From the NCBI GenBank assembly GCA_035648595.1, contig DASRLH010000492.1, positions 1-31,867 of the forward strand: DNA of 31,867 bases, in the 5' to 3' direction. Positions within the stretch are counted from its first letter, which is position 1, and every line of letters starts with the position of its first letter. The position numbers were made by a program, and so were the translations under genes. The notes under the pieces were generated by a model. It saw nothing but the letters and a program-made list of their open reading frames with translations. It was not told the origin of the DNA and searched no databases. The DNA comes from RYN-428 sp035648595. GTDB lineage: Bacteria; Planctomycetota; Phycisphaerae; Tepidisphaerales; Tepidisphaeraceae. Of the stretch, positions 1 to 7,382 are shown piece after piece.

Positions 1-162
1 TTGGAACCAGCCCTGCCGCTTCAAACGCAGTGCTTGGAAACGACGCCACTGCCGCCAATCCTTCAGCGTGCCTTCCGTGGCTTCCATGCCTATCTTATGC
101 CTATTTCAAAGATTAAACTTCATTGCGCAACGATCAGTAGGTAAGGCAAAACGGGATGTGCG
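1..162. other. Left edge, no gene assigned
   Basis: All three forward frames remain open from the left edge for 110-160 bases but give no sequence I recognise, so the tail of an upstream gene, for instance the permease partner of the following ABC ATPase, may lie here. No hairpin or convincing promoter is visible. Confidence 0.3.
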
Positions 163-1596
163 ATGATCATGGAGCTTACGTCCACGGCAAACGCGACGGC
201 GACAGTCCCCCCGCAAAACGGCGCCGAGGTGGTCGTCTGCGCCAGGAATCTGTGCAAGCGATTCAAGCAATACGCCAGTCCAGCCGCTCGGCTGGTCGAG
301 TGGATGAGCCTTGGCGCGCTTCAGCGTCACCAGAACTTTACGGCCCTGGAGGACATCAGCTTTACCGTCAGGAAAGGGGAGTTTTTTGGAATCATCGGCC
401 CCAATGGTTCGGGGAAATCCACACTACTGAAAATCTTGACGGGCGTGCTTGTGGCAACCAGCGGCAGCCATCAGATCGCCGGCCGCGTGACCAGCTTGCT
501 GGAGTTGGGAACGGGATTTAACCCTGAGCTGACGGGCCGCGAGAATCTGATCAACAGCGGCCGTCTCCTCGGGTTTGAGCCCGACGCGACCAGGCGCAAG
601 CTTCCGGAGATCATCGCGTTCGCAGAACTCGAAGAATCGGTGGACCTGCCGATCAAATACTACTCCACCGGCATGGTGGTGCGCCTTGCATTTGCGCTGT
701 TCGCCCATGTTGAGCCGGATGTGTTCATCGTGGATGAGGCGCTGTCCGTCGGGGACATCGGGTTTTCGCGCAAGTGTTTTCAACGTCTCGATCGCATGCG
801 CGAGGCGGGCTGCACGCTGCTGTTCGTGAGCCATGATGTGGCCGCGGTGCGAAAATACTGCGAGAATGCGCTGTTTTTGTGGCACGGGCGCTGTGCGTAC
901 CTGGGAGCGGCGAACGTCGCGACGGATGTGTACCTTGAGGCAATGAGCCCCGGCGGCCGAGCGCGCGGGGTGGGAGTTCCGGGGGCGCATGCGGATCGAT
1001 CGGCTGCAAGCGCGGATGTCGATTCGGACGTGAACGATCTATTCGCGGATATGCCTCCGCAATTGGCAGGCATTTTTCAACCGGCGGATTTCGAGAGGGT
1101 GACCTCGGCGGCACGCGTGGCCCGCGTCGGCACCGGCGATGTGCGAATCGTCGCCGTCCGCATCACCGGACCTGACGACAAGCCCAAGACGACGTTCGCA
1201 ATCGGCGACGAATCGAGGTTTCATATCCTGGGCCGCGCCCAGAAGGATTGCGCGCAAACGACGGTGAGTTGTCAGTTGGTGAGTCGGCTGGGCATTGCGG
1301 TTTGGGGGACGAATCACGCACTGAGGTCGGGCCAGACCACGCCTGTTACTGCCGGGGATTGGCTGCATGCGGTGTTTGGTGTAAAGTTGGACTTGGCGCG
1401 CGAGGAATATGCCGTTGACGTGGGCTGGGGAGATGCGACGGGCGAAGGCCACGTCTTCGACCGCATTACCTCGGTGGCCAGCCTTGTCGTGCTGCCGGGC
1501 ATTCATGTGGATTTCATCGGCCTGGCCCGCCTGACCTGCGACAGCACCGTCAGCGTGGTCCCGGTTGACAGGCCGCCGCGCCCGAGTCGAATATGA
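163..1596 (+). CDS. ABC transporter ATP-binding protein, polysaccharide/teichoic-acid export type (Wzt/TagH-like)
   Basis: This is the cytoplasmic ATPase of an ABC-2 type exporter that flips or exports a lipid-linked polysaccharide. Residues 25-255 are the nucleotide-binding domain: Walker A GPNGSGKST at 79-87, Q-loop region near 112-128 (LELGTGFNPELTGREN, typical of the Wzt/TagH branch), signature YYSTGM at 166-171, Walker B VFIVDEA at 187-193 and H-loop SHD at 223-225. Residues from about 310 to 477 form a beta-rich C-terminal domain resembling the Wzt_C glycan-binding domain, which reads the polymer cap in O-antigen systems. The cognate permease is not in the window and may lie to the left. 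The gene is followed after 27 bases by an FkbM methyltransferase, so the two probably form a surface-glycan operon. Two in-frame ATGs (163 and 169) are possible starts; neither has a strong ribosome-binding site. Confidence 0.9.
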   Translation: MIMELTSTANATATVPPQNGAEVVVCARNLCKRFKQYASPAARLVEWMSLGALQRHQNFTALEDISFTVRKGEFFGIIGPNGSGKSTLLKILTGVLVATSGSHQIAGRVTSLLELGTGFNPELTGRENLINSGRLLGFEPDATRRKLPEIIAFAELEESVDLPIKYYSTGMVVRLAFALFAHVEPDVFIVDEALSVGDIGFSRKCFQRLDRMREAGCTLLFVSHDVAAVRKYCENALFLWHGRCAYLGAANVATDVYLEAMSPGGRARGVGVPGAHADRSAASADVDSDVNDLFADMPPQLAGIFQPADFERVTSAARVARVGTGDVRIVAVRITGPDDKPKTTFAIGDESRFHILGRAQKDCAQTTVSCQLVSRLGIAVWGTNHALRSGQTTPVTAGDWLHAVFGVKLDLAREEYAVDVGWGDATGEGHVFDRITSVASLVVLPGIHVDFIGLARLTCDSTVSVVPVDRPPRPSRI

Positions 1597-1623
1597 AATC
1601 AGAGCAAGAACCCCGGAGACGCT

Positions 1624-2883
1624 ATGGCAAGTCCCACCCTCGAGCCAACAAATCTCGTGACGCACGCCGTTAAGTTTGGCGGCCAGAAGCTGGCCGTCTC
1701 CAACTTTGCCGCCGACCGCCTGATCAACGACAGCCTCGAGCGAACGGGGATGTGGGAGGCCTGGCAGTTGGCGCTTATGAGCCGCGTAATCAAGCCAAAT
1801 TTCACCTGCGTAGATATCGGCGCGAACATTGGCATCAACGCCATGTTCATGGCCCGGCTTTGCCCAGAAGGTCGCGTCTTTGCCTTCGAGCCCTTCGTGG
1901 CGATTTATGATGTGCTGGCCCGGAATGTCGAGCAAAATAAGCTGACGAATCTCACCGCCATCAACAAGGGAATTTCCTGCGCCGCCGGCTCGATGCACAT
2001 GATTACGAGCCTGGAGGCGGTGGGCGGTGCTCATGTGACCGAGGGTGGGCCCATCGCCAGCGACACGCACGCCACCGGCTTGTTCCATTTCGCCCGGCTC
2101 GACGAGGAGCTGCGGGCGCGCGGCGTGGGAAAAGTCGATTTCATGAAAGTCGATGTCGAGGGCCACGAACTCAAAGCGCTGGCCAGTGCTGTTCCGTATC
2201 TTAGCGACCCGGATATACAGCTATTCATCGAGTTCAACCCGCGGGAGCTGCGGCGGCCGGCACCGGCGGATGCCCCTTTCCCCGACCGGCAGTTGTTTTC
2301 GCTGCTTCAAAAGAATTTCCGCCATATCTTTTTCATGGGCCGCGACAACACCCTCTTCGAGGTCACGAACTATCACGCGCTGCGCCGTAAGCTCATGGGC
2401 GGGTACTTCGTCGATGATCTGTATTGCACCAACGAGGTCCGCCCCGATATCACCGACCTGATTGTCCATGAACCTGATGTTTCCCCCAACATCCGCTCGA
2501 CGCGGGAACAGCGCGATGGAATGACGATTCGCTATGCAAATCGTGATCTGGACGGCTGGGGCCTTGGCGACACCTTTAACGCCGCCACAATCAGCATGAA
2601 CATCACCGGCGCCGCCGGCCGGCGGCTGATCCTCAGGTTCGATCGGATGTACGCCAGGCACCTGCATTCCACCGTTTATACTAACTGGCCCGTCTGGATC
2701 ATGGTTGGCGACATCTCGGTTGTCCTCGATTTATACGAATCGCCGCGTGAACTTTGTATCGACGCGGACAGCGATCCGCTGGATATCACGATTCAATCCG
2801 AACACCTGACGCCCGCCTCCACCTATCTGGGAAATCCGGGAGATTCAAGGTACCTCGGCTTTCGCGTGGATGTGGCCGCGTAG
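1624..2883 (+). CDS. FkbM family SAM-dependent methyltransferase
   Basis: Residues 60-270 are a Rossmann-type methyltransferase of the FkbM family: SAM-binding motif VDIGANIG at 63-70, acidic loop FEP at 88-90, and the family hallmark VDVEGHE at 176-182 preceded by FMK. FkbM enzymes O-methylate hydroxyl groups, usually on sugars or polyketides. Directly behind a Wzt-type exporter ATPase, a role in methylating or capping the exported glycan is a reasonable inference. Residues from about 285 to 419 form an extra beta-rich C-terminal part that I do not recognise, making the protein longer than a simple FkbM domain. A CGGAG ribosome-binding site precedes the ATG. The 3' end overlaps a small reverse ORF by 61 bases. 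Confidence 0.87.
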   Translation: MASPTLEPTNLVTHAVKFGGQKLAVSNFAADRLINDSLERTGMWEAWQLALMSRVIKPNFTCVDIGANIGINAMFMARLCPEGRVFAFEPFVAIYDVLARNVEQNKLTNLTAINKGISCAAGSMHMITSLEAVGGAHVTEGGPIASDTHATGLFHFARLDEELRARGVGKVDFMKVDVEGHELKALASAVPYLSDPDIQLFIEFNPRELRRPAPADAPFPDRQLFSLLQKNFRHIFFMGRDNTLFEVTNYHALRRKLMGGYFVDDLYCTNEVRPDITDLIVHEPDVSPNIRSTREQRDGMTIRYANRDLDGWGLGDTFNAATISMNITGAAGRRLILRFDRMYARHLHSTVYTNWPVWIMVGDISVVLDLYESPRELCIDADSDPLDITIQSEHLTPASTYLGNPGDSRYLGFRVDVAA

Positions 2884-3110
2884 GGACACACCTGGCCAGC
2901 ACGCTTGCGCGGCCTTGCTCCGCACTTTTCAGCACGCCCAACCCCTACTGGATATTCCCCGTGACGCTCGTGTTCGCCGGCGATCTTCTTCTGATATTCG
3001 TTCTCCTCGCGTGCCCACTGGCGGAATTGCTCCCAGGTAATCGTGCTCGGCTCGGCGGTTAGGTTCGTCACTGCTTGCTCCAGAAAACCGGAAATGGCCT
3101 TTAATCCCAT
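2823..3110 (-). CDS. Small hypothetical protein (95 aa)
   Basis: Not recognised. The first half reads as a plausible helical, charged protein (WEQFRQWAREENEYQKK). The last third is Arg/Pro/Gly-rich and overlaps the end of the convergent methyltransferase gene, so the true product may be shorter or the reading frame decayed. The ATG has an AGGAAG ribosome-binding site and begins 10 bases after the stop of another small reverse ORF, so the two look translationally linked. No domain or signal peptide is visible. Confidence 0.35.
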   Translation of the reverse strand: MGLKAISGFLEQAVTNLTAEPSTITWEQFRQWAREENEYQKKIAGEHERHGEYPVGVGRAEKCGARPRKRAGQVCPYAATSTRKPRYLESPGFPR

Positions 3111-3120
3111 GAAATCTTCC

Positions 3121-3252
3121 TCACGCCGACTTCTTCCGCCCGCTCCTGGGCGGGTCCATGTCCGCGAACTCGACCATGTGGCTCAATGCGATCGTCCGCC
3201 ATTGGATGACGAGCGTGTATCCCAACTCGTCCTTGACCGTTTGAATCGGCAT
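3121..3252 (-). CDS. Very small hypothetical protein (43 aa)
   Basis: An ATG-initiated ORF giving a 43-residue protein (starts MPIQTVKDELG, ends SGRKKSA). It has a mixed beta/alpha composition that looks protein-like rather than repeat-derived. It sits just upstream of the 95-residue ORF on the same strand. The pair resembles a small two-gene cassette in layout, but no toxin or antitoxin family can be named from sequence. The remaining 180 bases up to the desaturase gene are AT-richer and carry TATA-like hexamers near 3383 and 3404, but no convincing -35 element. Confidence 0.35.
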   Translation of the reverse strand: MPIQTVKDELGYTLVIQWRTIALSHMVEFADMDPPRSGRKKSA

Positions 3253-3432
3253 GACCGCATTTTACCAAAACGGGGCGTTACGACAATCGCTCCGGTATGA
3301 TCCAGACCTTCGGCTTCACCAAATATTCAGATTAAACCCACCTTTCGGAAAATCCAACGTATGATTATCAGTCGAATGGCGATATACTTCTCGTCCGTGC
3401 TTGTATAACTCGCGCAATCAGGAGAATTGAAT

Positions 3433-4596
3433 TTGAAGCCAATAGAACAATCCGCCGTTGCGGCGTGTGCCACGCCGGTTTCCCGCGAGCCTTCGGCAGG
3501 CCGGGCCGGTCTTAAGTTTGGGGGGACCGATCGTTTTGTACGCGAGCTGCGCCGGCGCGTGGATGCGTATTTCGAGCATACGGGCCAATCCCGCCGGGAT
3601 TGTCCGCAGATGTATTTCAAGACCGCCACCATCGTCGCGTGGTTCGTCGCGGCTTACGTCCTGCTGCTTTTCGTGGCGACGCATTGGTGGTCGATCGTGC
3701 CGCTGGCGATAGTGCTGGGGTTGGCGATGGCCGCCATCGGGTTCAACATCCAGCATGATGGCGGCCATAAGGCCTACTCCAGCCGGCCCTGGGTCAACAA
3801 AATCATGGCCCTCTCGCTGGACATGATGGGCGGCAGCTCTTACCTGTGGAACTGGAAGCACAATTCCATCCACCACACTTACCCGAACATCGACGGGCAG
3901 GATGACGACATCAACGTCGGCTTCCTTGGCCGATTGTCGCCGCAACAGAAACGGCTGCCGATTCATCGCCTGCAGGGCATCTACCTGTGGCTGCTGTACG
4001 GCTTCCTTGCGATCAAATGGCATTTATTCGACGACTTCTACAACATTGCCATTGGCCGAATCGGCGAGCACAAAATCCCCCGCCCGCGCGGCAAAGACCT
4101 CGCCGTGTTCATCGGCGGCAAGGTCTTCTTCTTCTCCATGGCGTTCGTTTTCCCGATGCTGCTGCATCCGGTCTGGGCCGTGCTGCTTGTTTATGCCCTG
4201 GCGGCGTTCGTGAGCGGCGTGGTGCTAAGCGTGGTCTTCCAGCTCGCCCATTGCCTGGGCGAGGCCGACTTCCCCGTGCCGATTGTCATGGCCGACGGCG
4301 GCGAACGCATGGAGACCGACTGGGCCGTGCATCAGGTGCAGACCACGGTCGATTTCTCCCGCCGCAACCCCATTCTCTGCTGGTTCCTGGGCGGCTTGAA
4401 TTTCCAGATCGAGCATCATTTGTTCAGCAAAATCTGCCACATCCATTATCCGGCCCTGTCAAAGGTGGTCGAGCAAACCTGCCACGAGTTTGGCGTGCGC
4501 TATGCGGCCCATAAGTCGTTCTTCGCGGCCCTGGCGTCGCACTTCCGTTGGCTGGTGCTGATGGGCCGGCCCGAGACGATGGCTCAGGCCAAATGA
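3433..4596 (+). CDS. Membrane fatty acid desaturase (acyl-CoA/front-end type)
   Basis: Integral-membrane di-iron desaturase that introduces a double bond into fatty acyl chains. In the longer reading frame starting at 3427, the three histidine boxes are HDGGH at 110-114, HNSIHH at 145-150 and QIEHH at 327-331. The Gln in the third box is typical of front-end (delta-5/delta-6, linoleoyl-CoA type) desaturases. Hydrophobic segments near 65-105 and 225-275 fit the usual four-helix topology. There is no fused cytochrome b5 domain, so electrons must come from a separate donor. Length (about 387 aa) is normal. Start choice: two in-frame TTG codons at 3427 and 3433. The AGGAG at 3420-3424 lies only 2 bases from the first but 8 from the second, so 3433 is preferred. 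No neighbour is obviously functionally linked. Confidence 0.9.
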   Translation: MKPIEQSAVAACATPVSREPSAGRAGLKFGGTDRFVRELRRRVDAYFEHTGQSRRDCPQMYFKTATIVAWFVAAYVLLLFVATHWWSIVPLAIVLGLAMAAIGFNIQHDGGHKAYSSRPWVNKIMALSLDMMGGSSYLWNWKHNSIHHTYPNIDGQDDDINVGFLGRLSPQQKRLPIHRLQGIYLWLLYGFLAIKWHLFDDFYNIAIGRIGEHKIPRPRGKDLAVFIGGKVFFFSMAFVFPMLLHPVWAVLLVYALAAFVSGVVLSVVFQLAHCLGEADFPVPIVMADGGERMETDWAVHQVQTTVDFSRRNPILCWFLGGLNFQIEHHLFSKICHIHYPALSKVVEQTCHEFGVRYAAHKSFFAALASHFRWLVLMGRPETMAQAK

Positions 4597-4637
4597 GCGT
4601 CTGGTGAAAGAGTGTGGCTACAGCCCGAAGAAGGGCC

Positions 4638-4687
4638 GAAATCCGAAATCCGAAGCTCGAAATCCGAAACAAATCCAAAGGAAGAAA
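4638..4687. repeat. Dispersed intergenic repeat, GAAATCCGAA type, copy 1
   Basis: A tract of near-tandem units (GAAATCC, GAAGCTC, GAAATCC, GAAACAAATCC) just after the desaturase gene. A second copy with the same unit order lies at 16351-16400, differing at only a few bases. Read in reverse it encodes the FRASDFGFR-like string that often appears in spurious ORFs of planctomycete-like genomes. It is not coding. Confidence 0.85.
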
Positions 4688-4732
4688 CAGGAAAAATTCA
4701 GAAACAAAAACCCGGCCCGGGCGCGTGACCGC

Positions 4733-4777
4733 GGACCGCGGGAAACGGGACCGCGGGAAACGGGACCGCGGGAAACG
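4733..4777. repeat. Perfect 15-bp tandem repeat, three units
   Basis: Three exact head-to-tail copies of a 15-base unit (GGACCGCGGGAAACG). Each contains the palindrome CCGCGG, so the array can form several alternative short hairpins. It lies between the desaturase gene and the stop of a decayed transposase. Because 15 is a multiple of three, spurious ORFs read straight through it. Confidence 0.95.
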
Positions 4778-4793
4778 GGGCAGGGTGCGCTTT

Positions 4794-5260
4794 TCATGGA
4801 TTCGCCTTCTTTTTCGGCCTTCCCGCGCGGCGTTGGCTCGATTGCAAACCCAGTTCCCCGATGGTCTTCGCCTGCCATTTCTCATCGCCGAAGGGCTTGC
4901 CCTTTATAATCGACTCGCGCAACGCCTCCAACTCTTTTTTCGTCTGCGGCTCATTCACCCAAGTCAGCCAATCCGGCGGCGGCTTCACCGGCCAAGCCGC
5001 CAGCGGCAACGCCGGCCGGCTTGGGCCAGGGCTTGGCTCGATTCGTCGCCATCGGCTTGTGGACGAAGCAAAAGATGCCAATGATTGGGCATCAGGCAGT
5101 ACGCCAGCAGCGACACCGGCACGGCTTCCAGGGCGTGAGCCAGCACGCGCTCGAAGCCGGCATAATCCTCGGACTTGGCGAAAATCTCCTGGCGGCCCAC
5201 GCCGCGATTGAGGACGTGGAAGATCATCCCGGCAGGTGCCTTGCCGGCGGTACGCGGCAA
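4794..5260 (-). pseudogene. Decayed REP-associated tyrosine transposase (RAYT, Y1_Tnp family)
   Basis: The N-terminal part (frame starting at the TTG ending at 5260) matches the RAYT start: GMIFHVLNRGVGRQEIF, an ALEAVPVSLLAYCLMPNHWHLLL stretch carrying the HxH (HUH-type) metal motif, then RPQADGD. From about 5035 downward the homology continues in another frame with the RAYT C-terminus: WLTWVNEPQTKKELEAL, GKPFGDEKW, and a basic GRPKKK tail. The middle of the protein, including the catalytic tyrosine region, is missing, and the halves are out of frame, so it cannot be active. RAYTs mobilise or maintain REP palindromes; the many inverted repeats in this window may be relevant, but the link is inference. 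It abuts the stop of the DUF3592 gene upstream. Confidence 0.82.
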
Positions 5261-5578
5261 TCACGGCAGCGAAAGCCGCGCCATATTCGGGACGTTGGGG
5301 TTGTAGTGAACCGTCAGCTTCTTGCCCGCCGGATAGCGCTGGGCATTCTTGCCGCGCACGACGGATTCGATTTCATAAGGCTTGCCGCGCACGAGGTATT
5401 TGCAGACGATGACTGTTTCTTCCCGGCGTTCGCGCTCGTCGCGCACGACCCGCTCCTGGGCCCGCACCACCTCGGCGGTGGTGTACGAGGTCATCTTCAT
5501 TCGCCGGCTATAGTAAATCCCGAACAGCACGACAATCCCCACGAAGACCATGCCGGATACAATGTAGAGGGCGCCCAT
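5261..5578 (-). CDS. DUF3592-like membrane protein
   Basis: About 105 residues: a single N-terminal membrane segment (ALYIVSGMVFVGIVVLFGIYY), then a small beta domain ending in the DUF3592-style motif YPAGKKLTVHYNPNVPNMARL. Members are membrane-anchored proteins of unknown function. A longer in-frame ORF begins at 5668, but its first 30 residues lie inside the upstream lipoprotein gene, so the ATG at 5578 directly before the membrane segment is preferred. It overlaps the end of the lipoprotein gene by 71 bases in a different frame, suggesting translational coupling or a decayed 3' end of that gene. Confidence 0.65.
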   Translation of the reverse strand: MGALYIVSGMVFVGIVVLFGIYYSRRMKMTSYTTAEVVRAQERVVRDERERREETVIVCKYLVRGKPYEIESVVRGKNAQRYPAGKKLTVHYNPNVPNMARLSLP

Positions 5579-6296
5579 ATGCACCCATTGTAGCACCCGC
5601 CGTGATGGGTGCCCTCGTCGCGAAAGTTTCCCGCAACCTTTCGACGATCTCGCGATGAAGCCTGGCATTCCCCGCGATCGTGGCGTGTGAGGTGTTTTGC
5701 TCTTGCAGGTCTTGGCGGTCTTTTTTCAGATTCTGGTTGAGCGGCGTTGGCCCGCCCGGCTCGCCGTGCACCGGCACGCCGCGCAGCCAGGGGAATAGGT
5801 CCCACACACCGTTGGACTGGTAATAGTTCACGCTGATGTGCACGTTCGCCGGCACCGGAGGCGGCGTGACGGGGTCTATCGTAATCAATAGATCGACGCG
5901 GATTCCATTGTGTCCCAGCCTCCGGGCAACGCGGATGGCGTCGTCGGCGCCGTAGGAAAAGCCGATCAGCACCAATGGCTCATCCCGGGGCGAATTCCTC
6001 GATCTGCAAACCAGCCGTTGCGCCAGCGCCTCCCACTGCCCGTCGCGAAACACCAAAGCCTCAACCCCATGCCCGTGAAGTTCGGCGGCCAAGTCGTCGA
6101 TGCCTTTGGACCAAAGCCCGCGCCAGCCGCGCAACAAACAAACCATGCCGCGCGTCTGCATGCGCCGGTTCGGGCTAATCGCATCCAACCGGCCTGCGGG
6201 AAGCGTATTGCAGCCGGACACAGACATCATAATCACGGCCAGCGCAAAGAAAGCGCAAAGCATCCTGCCCACATGCGCGATTTGCGTGCCTATCAT
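5508..6296 (-). CDS. Lipoprotein with alpha/beta-hydrolase fold
   Basis: Residues 12-29 are a lipoprotein signal peptide (hydrophobic stretch, lipobox SVSGC with Cys29), so the mature protein should be membrane-anchored outside the cytoplasm. The rest is an alpha/beta-hydrolase core: a strand-turn with an oxyanion-type LRGWRG near 55-60, nucleophile elbow GFSYG at 112-116 (Ser114), a possible acid at Asp141 (TIDPV) and a possible catalytic His203 (TSHATI). The substrate cannot be named; lipase, esterase or polymer deacylase are all possible. The last 24 residues overlap the DUF3592 gene. The start at 6296 or at Met12 is uncertain because neither has a clear ribosome-binding site. It diverges from the CsrA-deaminase gene across a 50-base shared upstream region. 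Confidence 0.72.
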   Translation of the reverse strand: MIGTQIAHVGRMLCAFFALAVIMMSVSGCNTLPAGRLDAISPNRRMQTRGMVCLLRGWRGLWSKGIDDLAAELHGHGVEALVFRDGQWEALAQRLVCRSRNSPRDEPLVLIGFSYGADDAIRVARRLGHNGIRVDLLITIDPVTPPPVPANVHISVNYYQSNGVWDLFPWLRGVPVHGEPGGPTPLNQNLKKDRQDLQEQNTSHATIAGNARLHREIVERLRETFATRAPITAGATMGAYGRPLHCIRHGLRGDCRAVRDLL

Positions 6297-6346
6297 TAAG
6301 TGATTGTTAGGCAGAGATTTCCGTATTTCCAGGCGGAGGGCGGTCC

Positions 6347-7063
6347 ATGCTCGTTCTGGCGCGGCTGCGCGATGAAACCATCATGATCGGCGATGAGGTT
6401 CAGGTAACCATCGTCGATATCCGCGGCGACAAAGTTCGCCTGGGTATCAGCGCGCCCAAATCCATCCCCGTGCATCGCAAGGAAATTTACGACGCAATCC
6501 GCAACGCCAATCGTGATGCGGCGGGCCTGCAGCCCGGCGACCTATATCCAAATATCCTGCCCGGTCCGGCGCCTGCGGCCGTAAAACTTGCGCCGCCGCC
6601 CTCCCCTATTCCATTTTTCGATCGCTCCGCCCATGAACCGTTTCTTTGTGCCGCTGTTGATGAAGCCCGCAAGGGGTTGTCCGAAGGAGGCGTGCCAATC
6701 GGTGCGGTGCTCGTGCGCGGCGGGGAAATTATCGGACGCGGGCACAATCGCCGGGTGCAACGGAGCGACCCCATGGCGCATGCCGAGATCGATGCACTCA
6801 GCAATGCCGGCCGCCAGAAAAGTTACCGCGACACCGTCCTGTATTCCACCCTCATGCCATGCTATCTATGCAGCGGAGCGGCAGTGCAGTTTGGCATCCC
6901 CCGCGTCGTGGTTGGAGACACCGCCAACTTCGGCGGCGCGCCCGATCTGTTGCGGGCGCGCGGCGTCGAGGTGATCGACCTTCACGATGCCGATTGCATC
7001 AAAATGATGGCGGAGTTCATCCGGGTCTACCCCGGGCTGTGGCACGAAGACATCGGCAAATAA
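6347..7063 (+). CDS. CsrA-cytosine deaminase fusion protein
   Basis: One uninterrupted 238-residue ORF joins two families. Residues 1-58 are a full CsrA/RsmA: MLVLAR start, GDEVQVTIVDIRGDKVRLGI, then VHRKEIYDAI. Leu4 and Arg44, the positions used by CsrA to bind GGA loops, are both present. A Pro/Ala linker (about 60-92) leads to a deaminase of the CDA fold: zinc and catalytic motif HAE at 145-147 and PCYLC at 171-175. The C-terminus (RARGVEVIDLHDADC, FIRVYPGLWHEDIG) closely follows yeast Fcy1 cytosine deaminase, which converts cytosine to uracil. GGAGG lies about 8 bases upstream of the ATG. The linker contains no ATG, so a separate deaminase start is unlikely. Function of the fusion is unknown: cytosine salvage under its own post-transcriptional control, or an RNA-directed deaminase. 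Confidence 0.9.
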   Translation: MLVLARLRDETIMIGDEVQVTIVDIRGDKVRLGISAPKSIPVHRKEIYDAIRNANRDAAGLQPGDLYPNILPGPAPAAVKLAPPPSPIPFFDRSAHEPFLCAAVDEARKGLSEGGVPIGAVLVRGGEIIGRGHNRRVQRSDPMAHAEIDALSNAGRQKSYRDTVLYSTLMPCYLCSGAAVQFGIPRVVVGDTANFGGAPDLLRARGVEVIDLHDADCIKMMAEFIRVYPGLWHEDIGK

Positions 7064-7082
7064 CGCCATTTAGACTGTCATT

Positions 7083-7251
7083 TAGAGCATTTGTCACGTT
7101 GGTGTATCGTTTCCGTACGACGGTGCCACAGGTCGGCGTACTCGCAGACCTGTGCCTCTTCGCTCACCGCACAGGTCTCGGGGTACCGCGACCTGTGGCA
7201 CCGAAATCGGAATGACGATCGAAGCGATACATCAATGTGATAAATGCTCTA
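7083..7251. mobile_element. MITE-like palindromic element 1
   Basis: A 169-base element bounded by TA dinucleotides. Terminal inverted repeats of 27 bases (7083-7109 and 7225-7251) match at 24 positions, all three differences being transitions. A perfect 15-base inner repeat (7121-7135 / 7189-7203) and a further 10-base stem (7146-7155 / 7169-7178) make it nearly wholly foldable. It encodes nothing. TA-bounded, hairpin-forming elements of this size fit MITEs of the IS630/Tc1-mariner type, which duplicate TA on insertion; the parent transposase is not in the window. Confidence 0.75.
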
Positions 7252-7325
7252 GTGCATTGTCACGCAATGATTTTGGGGTAAATCACTAGAGTTTTACCCG
7301 CATTTGGAAGCATGACAATGCACTA
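7250..7325. mobile_element. MITE-like palindromic element 2, abutting element 1
   Basis: A 76-base element that shares the TA at 7250-7251 with element 1. Terminal repeats of 16 bases (7250-7265 / 7310-7325) match at 15 positions; an inner 7-base stem (7276-7282 / 7293-7299) surrounds a 10-base loop. Its ends (TAGTGCATTGTCAC) resemble those of element 1 (TAGAGCATTTGTCAC), suggesting mobilisation by the same transposase. Either element could also terminate transcription after the deaminase gene. Confidence 0.7.
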
Positions 7326-7382
7326 GGCTTTTGCGTTCCCGTATTGCTACAGTCTCCGGTCTTGCCATCCGATACGGCAGAT

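Noticed and set aside
1039..2166. 375-codon reverse ORF across the ABC and FkbM genes
   Set aside because: Spans two well-supported forward genes and has no recognisable domain.
5021..5593. 190-codon forward ORF
   Set aside because: Antisense to the RAYT remnant and DUF3592 gene; no domain.
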